DNA of 64,000 nt from Paracoccaceae bacterium (lineage in GTDB: Bacteria > Pseudomonadota > Alphaproteobacteria > Rhodobacterales > Rhodobacteraceae). The notes under the pieces are model-generated. The model was given only the letters and a program-made list of their open reading frames with translations, had not been told where the DNA came from and did no database searches. The stretch covers positions 1 to 64,000 of the forward strand of contig JAGXGW010000035.1 of the NCBI GenBank assembly GCA_024636555.1, in the 5' to 3' direction. The stretch's first letter is position 1; each line of letters begins with the position of its first letter. Both the position numbers and the translations under genes were made by a program. Shown piece after piece: positions 17,791-26,192 of the stretch.

Positions 17791-19125
17791 CTATAGATCG
17801 CGTAGCCCTGCCAAAGCATAACCTGCTGGCAGCAAAGCGCGACGGAACCGGCCTAGCGGAAAGCGGGGCGCATCCGTCTGCATGACAGAGGGGTAGCTGT
17901 GCCGCGTGGGCTTGTCCTGCACCAGATCGGCCAAGAGCGCGCCGGTGTAGCTGCCCATCGCAACCCCGTTGCCATGATAGGCAAACCCCGCAAAAGCGCC
18001 CGGCAGGTCCGGAATCGGCCCGCAATATGGCACGCGGTTGGCCGAAAAGCAGACCATTCCGCTCCAGCTATAGGGGGTTTCAACGTCCCGCCATGCCGGG
18101 AACATACGCTCGAAATGCATCCGCGCGCGCGCCGTAATGCCCGCTTCTGCCGGCGCCGACCCAAGCAGGCCGCCACGCATCCCGAACAGGAACCGGTTGT
18201 CAGGCATCAGGCGGAAGTAATGCAGCAGGTTGCGTGTATCATAGGCCATCTGGCGGCTGGTCCAGCCCGCTGCGTCAAGCTCTGCCTGCGTCAGCGGGCG
18301 GGTCACCAGCACGTTCGATTGTGCGGGCAGATAGCGCCCGCCCATCCACGGCGGAAGATCCTCGGAGGAATAGCCGTTGGTTGCCAGAATTAGCCGGCGT
18401 GTCTTGATGTTGGCGCGGGCTGTCCGCACCGAAAGCGCGTTTCCGGATCGGGTGATCCCCTCGACCGAACTATATCCATGCACCCGTGCGCCGTGACCGG
18501 TGGCTGCCCGCACCAGACCGTCAATATACTTTCTTGGATTCAGTGCGAAACCGACAGGAATGGTCAACCCACCATGAAACGGTCCTGCCATGCCCGCAGC
18601 CTCAAGCTCTGCCGGGCCTTGCCATGTTGCCTCCACCCCGTATTCCGCCTGCACATGGGCCACGTCGTTCTGAAGATCGCGTGCCATGCGGGCGTTATGG
18701 GCAAGGATCGTTTCGCCCTGCGAATGCGTGTCGGCGTCGATGCTATGCTCTTGCAGAATGTTCCTGACAAGCGCCACCGCATCCTGTTCGGCCTGTCGCC
18801 ACCCCTTGAGACCTGATGTGCCAAAGCGCCGCTCCAGCGTGGCGCTGCTGGCCTTGGCGCCGCCCAGACAACAAAACCCGCCGTTGCGGCCAGACGCGCC
18901 CCAGCCGGGAAACTCTGCGTCCAGCACCAGAACGTCAACGCCGTCTCTTGCCAGATGCAAGGCAGCGGAAAGCCCGGTGAAACCCGCACCGATCACAACA
19001 ACATCGGCGGTCAATTCGCCGGTGGCCGCTGGATAGGCCGCGCGGTTGTCCGGCACGGTATCCGACCAGTAGCAGTGTGCGACCGGCCCGTCCCCGTAGG
19101 CGTAATCCGAGAACAGTCGCGTCAT
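17791..19125 (-). CDS. FAD-dependent amine oxidase (gamma-glutamylputrescine oxidase-like)
   Basis: The 444-residue flavoenzyme of the DAO family has the FAD-binding motif VIGAGFTGLSAALHLARDG followed by LDAEFPGWGASGRNGGF, where GASGRNGG is typical of PuuB/OrdL-like amine oxidases. The C-terminal FAD segment is FAYHGNGVAMGSYTG. It overlaps the potI stop codon by ATGA, so it is translated with a putrescine-type transporter; that context points to oxidation of putrescine or a gamma-glutamylated polyamine. No gamma-glutamylputrescine synthetase (PuuA) is in the window, so the exact substrate is open. Confidence 0.82.
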   Translation of the reverse strand: MTRLFSDYAYGDGPVAHCYWSDTVPDNRAAYPAATGELTADVVVIGAGFTGLSAALHLARDGVDVLVLDAEFPGWGASGRNGGFCCLGGAKASSATLERRFGTSGLKGWRQAEQDAVALVRNILQEHSIDADTHSQGETILAHNARMARDLQNDVAHVQAEYGVEATWQGPAELEAAGMAGPFHGGLTIPVGFALNPRKYIDGLVRAATGHGARVHGYSSVEGITRSGNALSVRTARANIKTRRLILATNGYSSEDLPPWMGGRYLPAQSNVLVTRPLTQAELDAAGWTSRQMAYDTRNLLHYFRLMPDNRFLFGMRGGLLGSAPAEAGITARARMHFERMFPAWRDVETPYSWSGMVCFSANRVPYCGPIPDLPGAFAGFAYHGNGVAMGSYTGALLADLVQDKPTRHSYPSVMQTDAPRFPLGRFRRALLPAGYALAGLRDL

Positions 19126-19940
19126 GCGGTCCGCGCTGCCGCCTGCTCGTCACGCTTTTGCGCGATGCTGGAGCGTTTGGTGACGATGGAAGCGGTGACG
19201 ACGCCGACGGTCACAATCCCGATCATGATTGTGGACAGGGCGTTGATCTCCGGCGAGACACCCATCCTCACGGCCGAGAATATGCGGATCGGCAGCGTCG
19301 TTGCCGAAGGACCGGCTGTAAACGAGGCGATCACCAGATCGTCCAGCGACAACGTGAAAGCCAGCAGCCAGCCGGAAATCACCGCAGGGGCGATGATCGG
19401 CAGCGTCACAAGGCGGAACGCATCGAAAGGCGAGCACCCCAGATCAAGCGCCGCCTCTTCCAGCGAATTGTCGAAACTCACCAGCCGTGACGAGACCACA
19501 ACCGAAACGAAGCACATCGAAAAGGTCGTATGCGCCAGAATGATCGTGAAAATCCCGCGGTCCAGTCCGATCCCGATAAACAGAAGCAGCAGCGACAGGC
19601 CGGTGATCACCTCTGGCATGACCAGAGGGGCATAGATCATGCCTGAAAACAGCGTGCGCCCCATAAAACGCCCGCCGCGTACCAGCACATAGGCCGCCAT
19701 CGTGCCAAGCACGGTGGCGATGGTGGAGGAGGCGATGGCGACCTTGACCGTCACCCATGCCGCATCAAGGAAAGACTGGTTCTGGAGCAGCGAAATGTAC
19801 CACTGTGTCGAAAACCCCGCCCAGACCGTGACAAGCCGCGATTCGTTGAAGCTGTAGATGATCAGGATGATCATCGGCAGATACAGAAACGCGAATCCCA
19901 GCGTCAGCGAGGTGGCGTTGAACCATGAGAACCGTCTCAT
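19122..19940 (-). CDS. potI: Putrescine-type ABC transporter permease PotI
   Basis: The 272-residue permease has about six membrane helices. Its EAA loop is EEAALDLGCSPFDAFRLVTLP, of which the EAA and G positions contact the ATPase. It starts at 19940, overlapping the potH stop by ATGA; a longer in-frame reading up to 20069 runs inside potH and is rejected. Together with PotH it forms the inner-membrane channel of a PotFGHI-type polyamine importer. The amine oxidase gene follows, also by a four-base overlap. Confidence 0.92.
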   Translation of the reverse strand: MRRFSWFNATSLTLGFAFLYLPMIILIIYSFNESRLVTVWAGFSTQWYISLLQNQSFLDAAWVTVKVAIASSTIATVLGTMAAYVLVRGGRFMGRTLFSGMIYAPLVMPEVITGLSLLLLFIGIGLDRGIFTIILAHTTFSMCFVSVVVSSRLVSFDNSLEEAALDLGCSPFDAFRLVTLPIIAPAVISGWLLAFTLSLDDLVIASFTAGPSATTLPIRIFSAVRMGVSPEINALSTIMIGIVTVGVVTASIVTKRSSIAQKRDEQAAARTA

Positions 19941-20827
19941 TGCTCCATCTCCCGCTGTTTTTGCTGGTTGCGCTGGAACAGCACGATGGGAAGGATCAGG
20001 ATCAGCAGCAGGATGACAGCCACAGCCGAGGCCACCGGCCAGTCGCGGTTGGAGAAGAACTCCTCCCACAGCACTTTGCCGATCATCAGGGTATCGGAAC
20101 CGCCCAGAAGGGACGGGATGACGAACTCGCCCAGCGCCGGAATGAAGACAAGAAAACAGCCTGCAATGATCCCGGCCTTGGACAGCGGAATGGTGACCAG
20201 CCAGAAAGCGGATGTGCGCGAGCAGCCCAGATCCTCCGCCGCTTCAAGCAGCGAGCCGTCCATTTTCTCCAGCGCTGCATAGATCGGCAGTACCATGAAG
20301 GGCAGATAGGTATAGACGATACCGATATAGACAGCCGTATCCGTGTTCAGGATCATGAGCGGGGTCGAGATGATCCCGGTCCAGAGCAGGAACTGGTTCA
20401 GGAAACCCTCGTTCGACAGGATACCGATCCACGCATAAACGCGAATCAGAAAGCTCGTCCAGAACGGCAGGATCACCAGCAACAACAGCGTGGCGCGCCA
20501 CTCGTCCGGGGCTTGCGCCATGCCATAGGCGATGGGATAGCCGACAAGCAATGTGAGCACGGTCGAGATCAGCGCAATCTGGAGCGATGACAGATAGGCC
20601 TTCCAGTAAAGCGCGTCCTCGGACAGGAAGATGTAATTCTCGAAATCAAGTTCCGACACGAACGCTTTGAACCCTGCCCAACCGGCGCTGAGACCCATCT
20701 GCGGCGTGTAGGGCGGGATAGAGATGGCCGCGTCTGATAGGGAGATTTTCAGAACGATCAGGAACGGGACCAGAAAAAGCACCACCAGCCAGATGTAGGG
20801 CACCGCGATCAGGATGAACCGACGCAT
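19937..20827 (-). CDS. potH: Putrescine-type ABC transporter permease PotH
   Basis: The 296-residue permease begins MRRFILIAVPYIWLVVLFLV, with the first membrane helix at once. It contains the PotB/PotH-type EAA loop LEAAEDLGCSRTSAFWLVT and about six helices. The large periplasmic loop between the first two helices is typical of this subfamily. It follows potG by four bases and overlaps potI by four, so the genes are cotranscribed as potF-potG-potH-potI-oxidase. Confidence 0.92.
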   Translation of the reverse strand: MRRFILIAVPYIWLVVLFLVPFLIVLKISLSDAAISIPPYTPQMGLSAGWAGFKAFVSELDFENYIFLSEDALYWKAYLSSLQIALISTVLTLLVGYPIAYGMAQAPDEWRATLLLLVILPFWTSFLIRVYAWIGILSNEGFLNQFLLWTGIISTPLMILNTDTAVYIGIVYTYLPFMVLPIYAALEKMDGSLLEAAEDLGCSRTSAFWLVTIPLSKAGIIAGCFLVFIPALGEFVIPSLLGGSDTLMIGKVLWEEFFSNRDWPVASAVAVILLLILILPIVLFQRNQQKQREMEQ

Positions 20828-20831
20828 CCCC

Positions 20832-21956
20832 TTACGTCTCCAGCATGATGGCGGCGGTTTCCGTCCACGACAGCCAGACGCGATCCTCCCAGGTGAAAGA
20901 CCGCCGTGACAAGCGGCGCGTATTGGCTGTTTGCGCTTTTATCATCTGACCGTTGGCCAGCTTCACATAATAGGTCGAGATATTGCCCAGATAGGCGATG
21001 TCGATGATCTGGCCCTCAACAGCATTGGCCGCATCGGTGGGCCGCTCCTCGGAGATAGCGACCTTTTCCGGACGGATCGCCAGATGACAACGCTGACCAT
21101 CGGCAAAGCCGGTGGCCGTCTTGGCGGTAAAGGGCGGCTGACCTTCGGCCCAGTCGATGCGATAGCTTTCACCCTCGCGGGTGGCGACGGCACCGATGAT
21201 ATTCACCTCTCCGATAAAATCGGCCACATAAACGGAGTTGGGAGCCTCGTAGATCTGCGCCGGTGTCGCGACCTGAATGATGCGCCCCTCGTCCATGACA
21301 GCAACGCGGCTGGAAACGGTCATCGCCTCTTCCTGATCATGGGTCACGATCACAAAGGTTGTGCCTGTCTTTTCCTGAATATCCATCAACTCGAACTGCG
21401 TGTCTTGCCGCAGCTTCTTGTCCAGCGCGCCCAAAGGCTCGTCCAGCAGCAGCAATTTCGGTGCCTTTGCCAGACTGCGTGCCAACGCCACCCGCTGGCG
21501 CTGACCGCCGGAAATCTGGTGCGGCTTGCGTTTTGCGAATTTCTCCAGCCGCGTCAGGCGCAGCATCTCGTCCACACGTGCAGCGATCTCATCCTTGGGC
21601 TTGCCTTCTCGCTTCAGGCCGAAGGCGATATTCTCCCAGATGCTCAGATGCGGAAACAGCGCATAGGACTGGAACATCATGTTCACGGCCCGCTTGTTGG
21701 GCGGAACCGCGGCCATGTCCTGCCCCGCGATCAGGATCTGCCCCTCGCTCGCCCGCTCGAAACCGGCGAGCATCCGCATCAACGTGGTTTTGCCACAGCC
21801 GGACGGGCCGAGCAGCGCGAAGAACTCGCGCTCGTAGATATCCTGCGTCAGGTTCTCGATGGCGACAAAGTCGCCGAACCGCTTGGTTACGTTCTTGAAC
21901 TGGATAAGAGGCTTTGCCTGCGGATCGTCCCACGGCGCGAAAACGGTCTGTGCCAT
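20832..21956 (-). CDS. potG: Putrescine-type ABC transporter ATPase PotG
   Basis: The 374-residue ATPase has Walker A GPSGCGKTT, the signature ISGGQRQRVALARSL, Walker B LLLLDEPLGALD and the switch histidine in VIVTHDQEEAM. A C-terminal TOBE domain with the HLAIRPEKVAI segment completes the PotA/PotG architecture. It energises import of putrescine or a related polyamine by PotH/PotI. It lies 65 bases downstream of potF, the usual gap after a binding-protein gene. Confidence 0.94.
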   Translation of the reverse strand: MAQTVFAPWDDPQAKPLIQFKNVTKRFGDFVAIENLTQDIYEREFFALLGPSGCGKTTLMRMLAGFERASEGQILIAGQDMAAVPPNKRAVNMMFQSYALFPHLSIWENIAFGLKREGKPKDEIAARVDEMLRLTRLEKFAKRKPHQISGGQRQRVALARSLAKAPKLLLLDEPLGALDKKLRQDTQFELMDIQEKTGTTFVIVTHDQEEAMTVSSRVAVMDEGRIIQVATPAQIYEAPNSVYVADFIGEVNIIGAVATREGESYRIDWAEGQPPFTAKTATGFADGQRCHLAIRPEKVAISEERPTDAANAVEGQIIDIAYLGNISTYYVKLANGQMIKAQTANTRRLSRRSFTWEDRVWLSWTETAAIMLET

Positions 21957-22021
21957 ACCTGTCGCTGTCCTTCAGTCGGATAGGCCCGCGCGGATACCGC
22001 ACGGGCCATAGGCATCAGATT

Positions 22022-23107
22022 TCAGGTGCCCGATTTGATCTTGGTCCAAAGCCGGGTCACAGTCCGCTGTACACGCGCATCCCACGGGGTGGTGGTGAAC
22101 AGATTTGCAACGGCCTCTTTCGAAGGATAAATCGCCGGATCGCCGATCACATCCTCAACCAGAAATTCCTGCGAGGCGAGGTTGCCGTTGGCGTAGTAGA
22201 CGTAGTTCGACGCCGCCGCCATATTCTCGGGGTCCATGATGAAGTTCAGGAAAGCATGCGCTTCCTCGACATTGGGCGCATCAACCGGAATGGCCATCTG
22301 GTCGAACCACATCTGCGCGCCTTCCTTGGGCGCGTTATACGCAATCTCGACCCCGTTATCGGCCTCGGCGGCACGGTCGCGGGCCTGTAGGATATCGCCC
22401 GACCAACCCACGGCCACGCAGATATCCCCGTTGGCCAGTGCGTTGATATACTCCGAGCTGTGGAATTTCTGGATATAGGGACGGATCGCCATGAATACCT
22501 CTTCGGTCTTCGCAATCACATCGGGGTCGTGGCTGTTGGGGTCCTCGCCCAGATACTGCAGCGCGGCCGGAATCATCTCGGCAGGCGCGTCCAGCATCAT
22601 GATTCCGCACGCGGCCAGCTTTTCGGCATTGGCAGGATCAAAAACCAGCGCCAGACTGTCCACAGGGGCATCCTCGCCCAGAACTTCGGTCACTTTGCCG
22701 ACATTCACGCCAATGCCGGTCGTGCCCCACATGTAATTGATCGAATAGGCATTACCGGGATCATACTGCTCGGTGCGGGACGACACGACATCCCACATAT
22801 TCTCTAGATTTGGCAGTTTCGACTTGTCCAGCTCTTGGAAAGCCCCCGCCTGGATCTGGCGTTGCAGGAACGTGCCCGACGGCACAACGACATCATAGCC
22901 TGAGCCACCCGCCAACAGCCGGGTTTCCAGCACTTCGTTGCTGTCGAACACGTCATAAATCAGCCGGATGCCGGTTTCGTCCTGAAACTTCTGGAGAAGC
23001 GATTCGTCGATATAGTCAGACCAGTTGTAAACGCGGACCTCCTGGCCCGACGCGGCCCCAGCCATGAGCGCGAGTGAAGCAGTCATGGTCAGCAGGTGAT
23101 GTCTCAT
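22022..23107 (-). CDS. potF: Putrescine-type periplasmic binding protein PotF
   Basis: The 361-residue protein has a signal peptide ending near AGAASG and then VRVYNWSDYIDESLLQKF, the hallmark start of PotF/PotD binding proteins. DVFDSNEVLETRLLAGGSGYD and VVPSGTFLQRQ continue the first lobe. WSDY is the polyamine-binding loop of the family. It captures putrescine or a similar diamine in the periplasm for PotGHI. It is the first gene of the operon and diverges from a GntR regulator; a TTTGATCAAA palindrome 45-55 bases upstream is a candidate operator. Confidence 0.93.
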   Translation of the reverse strand: MRHHLLTMTASLALMAGAASGQEVRVYNWSDYIDESLLQKFQDETGIRLIYDVFDSNEVLETRLLAGGSGYDVVVPSGTFLQRQIQAGAFQELDKSKLPNLENMWDVVSSRTEQYDPGNAYSINYMWGTTGIGVNVGKVTEVLGEDAPVDSLALVFDPANAEKLAACGIMMLDAPAEMIPAALQYLGEDPNSHDPDVIAKTEEVFMAIRPYIQKFHSSEYINALANGDICVAVGWSGDILQARDRAAEADNGVEIAYNAPKEGAQMWFDQMAIPVDAPNVEEAHAFLNFIMDPENMAAASNYVYYANGNLASQEFLVEDVIGDPAIYPSKEAVANLFTTTPWDARVQRTVTRLWTKIKSGT

Positions 23108-23151
23108 CTAGATACTCCCTAAAGGTGGTGGATCTTCCGTCCCCATTCCGG

Positions 23152-23163
23152 AATTTGATCAAA
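23152..23163. promoter_or_regulatory. Candidate GntR operator, site 1 (potF/gntR intergenic)
   Basis: AATTTGATCAAA contains the perfect 10-base palindrome TTTGATCAAA (23154-23163). It lies about 45 bases upstream of the potF ATG and 90 bases upstream of the divergent regulator. The 10-mer AATTTGATCA recurs at 23967 and 28579, each time in the control region of a catabolic gene in this block. The assignment to a GntR protein is inference. Confidence 0.5.
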
Positions 23164-23253
23164 GAAACTGCCAAGAGGCAATATGGTAATGTTTTCATGA
23201 CGCCGCTAAACTCGCAAGCGGCTGTCTTGGAGGAACGGGGAGAAAAGCGGCGA

Positions 23254-23949
23254 ATGGACGAACCTGCCTTGAAAATGATCACGCAGCCGGATGCGGCGAC
23301 CAACCCGCCCGCACATGAGGTGATCTACCGCCGATTGCGTGACCAGATCCTGTTCGGGGAGATTGCACCGGGACAGGCTTTGACGATCCAAGGGCTGGCG
23401 GATCGCCTGAGCGCCGGCATGACCCCCGTGAGAGAGGCGATCAGGCGGCTGACGGCAGAGGGCGCATTGGTGTTTCAGGGTAACCGGCGGGTCTGTGTGC
23501 CGGAACTTACTGCCGAGAATATCTCGGAGATTATATATGCAAGACAGTGGCTTGAGTCACATCTTGGGCTGCGTGCGACAGAACGCGCCACGCCTGCCGC
23601 CCTGACCCGCCTGACCGAGATCGACAGGGCCGTTGACCGCGCCATCCTGGCTGGTGATTTGCGCTCCTATCTGCAAGGAAACCATGCTTTCCATGCGATG
23701 ATCTACGATCTGGCGGATGCCCCGATCCTTGCGGAAATGGCTGAACGCCTCTGGCTGCGGTTCGGGCCGTCTCTTCGGGTTGTGATCGGCAGGATCGGCA
23801 CCCAGAACCTGCCGGACAAACACAAGGATATGCTGGAGTGCATGCGCACCGGTGATTCCGAGGGCGCGGCAAGGGCGATGCGGGAAGACATGCTGCAAGG
23901 GATGGAGCAGATCCGCGATATGCTGGACCTCAGCGAGCGCGACAACTGA
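23254..23949 (+). CDS. GntR-family transcriptional regulator (FCD type)
   Basis: The product is 231 residues from ATG 23254, placed after a GGGGAG site; ATG 23197 would add 19 residues. The N-terminal winged helix reads HEVIYRRLRDQILFGEIAPGQ and MTPVREAIRRLTAEGAL, the standard GntR recognition helix. The C-terminal FCD ligand domain has the metal/ligand-site histidines in NHAFHAMIY and KHKDMLECM. FadR/VanR-type regulators sense small organic acids or amines. It sits between the putrescine transporter and the putrescine-type aminotransferase, which are its likely targets. The start choice is uncertain. Confidence 0.87.
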   Translation: MDEPALKMITQPDAATNPPAHEVIYRRLRDQILFGEIAPGQALTIQGLADRLSAGMTPVREAIRRLTAEGALVFQGNRRVCVPELTAENISEIIYARQWLESHLGLRATERATPAALTRLTEIDRAVDRAILAGDLRSYLQGNHAFHAMIYDLADAPILAEMAERLWLRFGPSLRVVIGRIGTQNLPDKHKDMLECMRTGDSEGAARAMREDMLQGMEQIRDMLDLSERDN

Positions 23950-23966
23950 TTCGATTGACTCTGGAA

Positions 23967-23976
23967 AATTTGATCA
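23967..23976. promoter_or_regulatory. Candidate GntR operator, site 2 (aminotransferase promoter)
   Basis: AATTTGATCA, identical to the core of the potF-upstream site, lies 76 bases before the aminotransferase ATG at 24052 and 18 bases after the gntR stop. The right half-site is degenerate here (TGATCATATT). The function is inferred from recurrence and position. Confidence 0.45.
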
Positions 23977-24051
23977 TATTCTTGGCGGCAGTGCATGGCA
24001 CGCTCTCTGGCGCGCGCCCACATCCCGCAATCGACAGATACGAGGCCACTC

Positions 24052-25449
24052 ATGACCGTGATTACAAACCATATGCCCACGCATGAACTCCAGGCACTGG
24101 ATTCCGCGCATCACATGCACCCGTTCACCACGCAGGATGCGCTGACACAGCGTGGCCCGCGCGTGATCACGCGCGCCGACGGCGTCTGGATCACCGACAG
24201 CGACGGGAACCGGATCATCGACGGCATGGCCGGTCTGTGGTGCGTCAATATCGGCTACGGGCGGGACCGACTGGCCGATGTGGCCGCGCGCCAGATGAAG
24301 GAACTTCCCTATTACAACACCTTCTTCATGACCACGCATGTGCCCGCCATCGCGCTTAGCCAGAAACTGGCCGAAGTGGCACCGGAGGGTATGAACCATG
24401 TGTTTTACGCCGGATCAGGCTCTGAAGCGAACGACACCAACATCCGCATGGTCCGCACCTACTGGGCGCAAAAGGGCAAGCCCGAGAAGAAGGTGATCAT
24501 CAGCCGCAAGAACGCCTATCACGGCTCGACGCTGGGCGGGGCATCGCTGGGCGGAATGTCCGGCATGCATGCCCAAGGTGGACTGCCGATCCCGGATATC
24601 TTCCATATCGACCAGCCGAACTGGTGGGCCGAGGGCGGCGATCTGAGCCCCGAGGAGTTCGGGCTGGAGCGCGCGCGCCAACTTGAGCAGGCGATCAACG
24701 ATCTTGGCGAGGACAAGGTTGCAGCCTTCATCGCGGAGCCGATCCAAGGGGCAGGCGGTGTGATCGTGCCACCGGATACCTACTGGCCGGAGATCCAGCG
24801 CATCTGCGACAAATACGAGATCCTGCTGATCGCGGACGAGGTGATCTGCGGCTTCGGGCGGACCGGCAACTGGTTCGGCAGCCAGACGGTGAACATCCGT
24901 CCCCATATCATGACGATCGCCAAGGGCCTGTCCTCGGGTTACCAGCCCATCGGCGGCTCGATCATCTGTGACGAGGTCGCCAGCGTGATGAGCGCCTGCG
25001 AGTTCAACCACGGCTACACCTATTCCAGTCACCCCGTTGCTGCGGCTGTGGCGCTTGAGAACCTCAATATCATCGAGGAAGAGGGCATTATCGAACATGT
25101 CCGTACGAATATCGGGCCGTATATGAAAGACCTGTGGACCGAGATGACGGATCACCCTCTGGTGGGCGAGGCCAAGATCGTGGGTATGATGGGCTCCATC
25201 GCGCTGACGCCGCACAAGGAAAGCCGTGCCAAATTCGCCTCCGAGCCGGGAACCGTGGGCTATATCGTGCGCGAGCGGTGCTTTGCCAATAATCTGGTGA
25301 TGCGCCATGTTGGCGACCGGATGATCATCAGCCCGCCCTTGGTGATGACGCGCGACGAGGCCGATATCCTGATCGAGCGCGCCCGAAAGTCGCTTGACGA
25401 GGCGCATCAGCAACTCAAGGACGAAGGGCTGATGGTCGCGGCCAGTTGA
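24052..25449 (+). CDS. Class III aminotransferase (putrescine/polyamine-pyruvate type)
   Basis: The 465-residue PLP enzyme has FYAGSGSEANDTNIRM (cofactor phosphate contact), KNAYHGST, the PLP aspartate in LIADEVICGFGRTG and the Schiff-base lysine in TIAKGLSSGYQPIGG. The N terminus, HHMHPFTTQ, is typical of the SpuC/omega-amino acid:pyruvate group. Its position beside a putrescine transporter and regulator suggests transamination of putrescine, or of an oxidised or glutamylated derivative, to an aldehyde. ATG 24052 follows GAGG; a start at 23995 lacks support. It is a paralogue of the enzyme at 28739. Confidence 0.88.
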   Translation: MTVITNHMPTHELQALDSAHHMHPFTTQDALTQRGPRVITRADGVWITDSDGNRIIDGMAGLWCVNIGYGRDRLADVAARQMKELPYYNTFFMTTHVPAIALSQKLAEVAPEGMNHVFYAGSGSEANDTNIRMVRTYWAQKGKPEKKVIISRKNAYHGSTLGGASLGGMSGMHAQGGLPIPDIFHIDQPNWWAEGGDLSPEEFGLERARQLEQAINDLGEDKVAAFIAEPIQGAGGVIVPPDTYWPEIQRICDKYEILLIADEVICGFGRTGNWFGSQTVNIRPHIMTIAKGLSSGYQPIGGSIICDEVASVMSACEFNHGYTYSSHPVAAAVALENLNIIEEEGIIEHVRTNIGPYMKDLWTEMTDHPLVGEAKIVGMMGSIALTPHKESRAKFASEPGTVGYIVRERCFANNLVMRHVGDRMIISPPLVMTRDEADILIERARKSLDEAHQQLKDEGLMVAAS

Positions 25450-25499
25450 TCACGATGTGACACTGATCCGGCCTGATTGCATGCTGATCGGGCCGGATC

Positions 25500-25525
25500 A
25501 GGATATTTTTGGCAAGAAGAAGCTG
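25500..25525 (+). repeat. Dispersed element, tail-only copy
   Basis: AGGATATTTTTGGC followed by AAGAAGAAGCTG matches the 3' tail of the two-hairpin element found at 11045 and 61835, but the G-run/C-run hairpins are missing. It lies between two converging genes, so here it cannot be a ribosome site for a neighbour on the plus strand. Confidence 0.6.
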
Positions 25526-25532
25526 CCGATTG

Positions 25533-26192
25533 TCATCCCTTCACGGCGTTCATCCGTGCGATGCACAAGGATATGTGCGCGCGGCGTATGTCAGCTGCCG
25601 CCTGCCCGTCCCGCGCTTGCAGGGCCGAGAGGCTGTCGCGCAGTTCCGACACGAAGATCGCGGTTTCATCCACAAGGTTCAGATGCGGTGTCACGGTCAA
25701 CCAGATCCGTGCGGTACGATAATAGAGCCTTTCCGACATTTCGCGCAAAGCCTCGTTCAGGGTCAGAGACGTGCCGAAATGGAAGTAGACCATATTGAGA
25801 TGTGCCAGCGCGCGGATATCGGGCTGTTCCAGCAGGGCCAGCCCCTGATCCAGAAAGCCGCTGGCCTTGGCGATGATCTCGTCGGTGATCGGCACAGGAG
25901 ACAGACGGCCCACCAGCCCTGCCAGTTCGCGCCGCAGATCGTAGGTGCGCGCCATCTCGCCGGGGTCGATATCGGTGACGATATTGCCGACCCCGTGTTG
26001 CGAGACCACCAGCCCTTCGTCTTCAAGCCGGGCCAGCACACGGCGCAGCGGTGTGCGGGAGGTGCCGAATTCCGTCGCCAGTGCCTCTTCCGACAAACGC
26101 GTGCCCGGCGGATAATCCAGCAAGCAGATCCGCATCCGCAGCATGTCATGCAGCCGCAGGAAGCGGGTGCGCGCATCGGATTGTTCAGACAT
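25533..26192 (-). CDS. GntR-family transcriptional regulator (FCD type)
   Basis: The 219-residue regulator has a GntR winged helix (LRMRICLLDYPPGTRLSEE, then GTSRTPLRRVLARLEDEGLV) and a C-terminal helical FCD domain with MVYFHFGTSL in the position of the ligand-site motif. Its start overlaps the end of the ArgE-like gene by eight bases. It is therefore the last gene of the M24 hydrolase-deacylase-regulator operon and probably controls it and the divergent aminotransferase/transporter genes. The ligand is unknown. Confidence 0.87.
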   Translation of the reverse strand: MSEQSDARTRFLRLHDMLRMRICLLDYPPGTRLSEEALATEFGTSRTPLRRVLARLEDEGLVVSQHGVGNIVTDIDPGEMARTYDLRRELAGLVGRLSPVPITDEIIAKASGFLDQGLALLEQPDIRALAHLNMVYFHFGTSLTLNEALREMSERLYYRTARIWLTVTPHLNLVDETAIFVSELRDSLSALQARDGQAAADIRRAHISLCIARMNAVKG

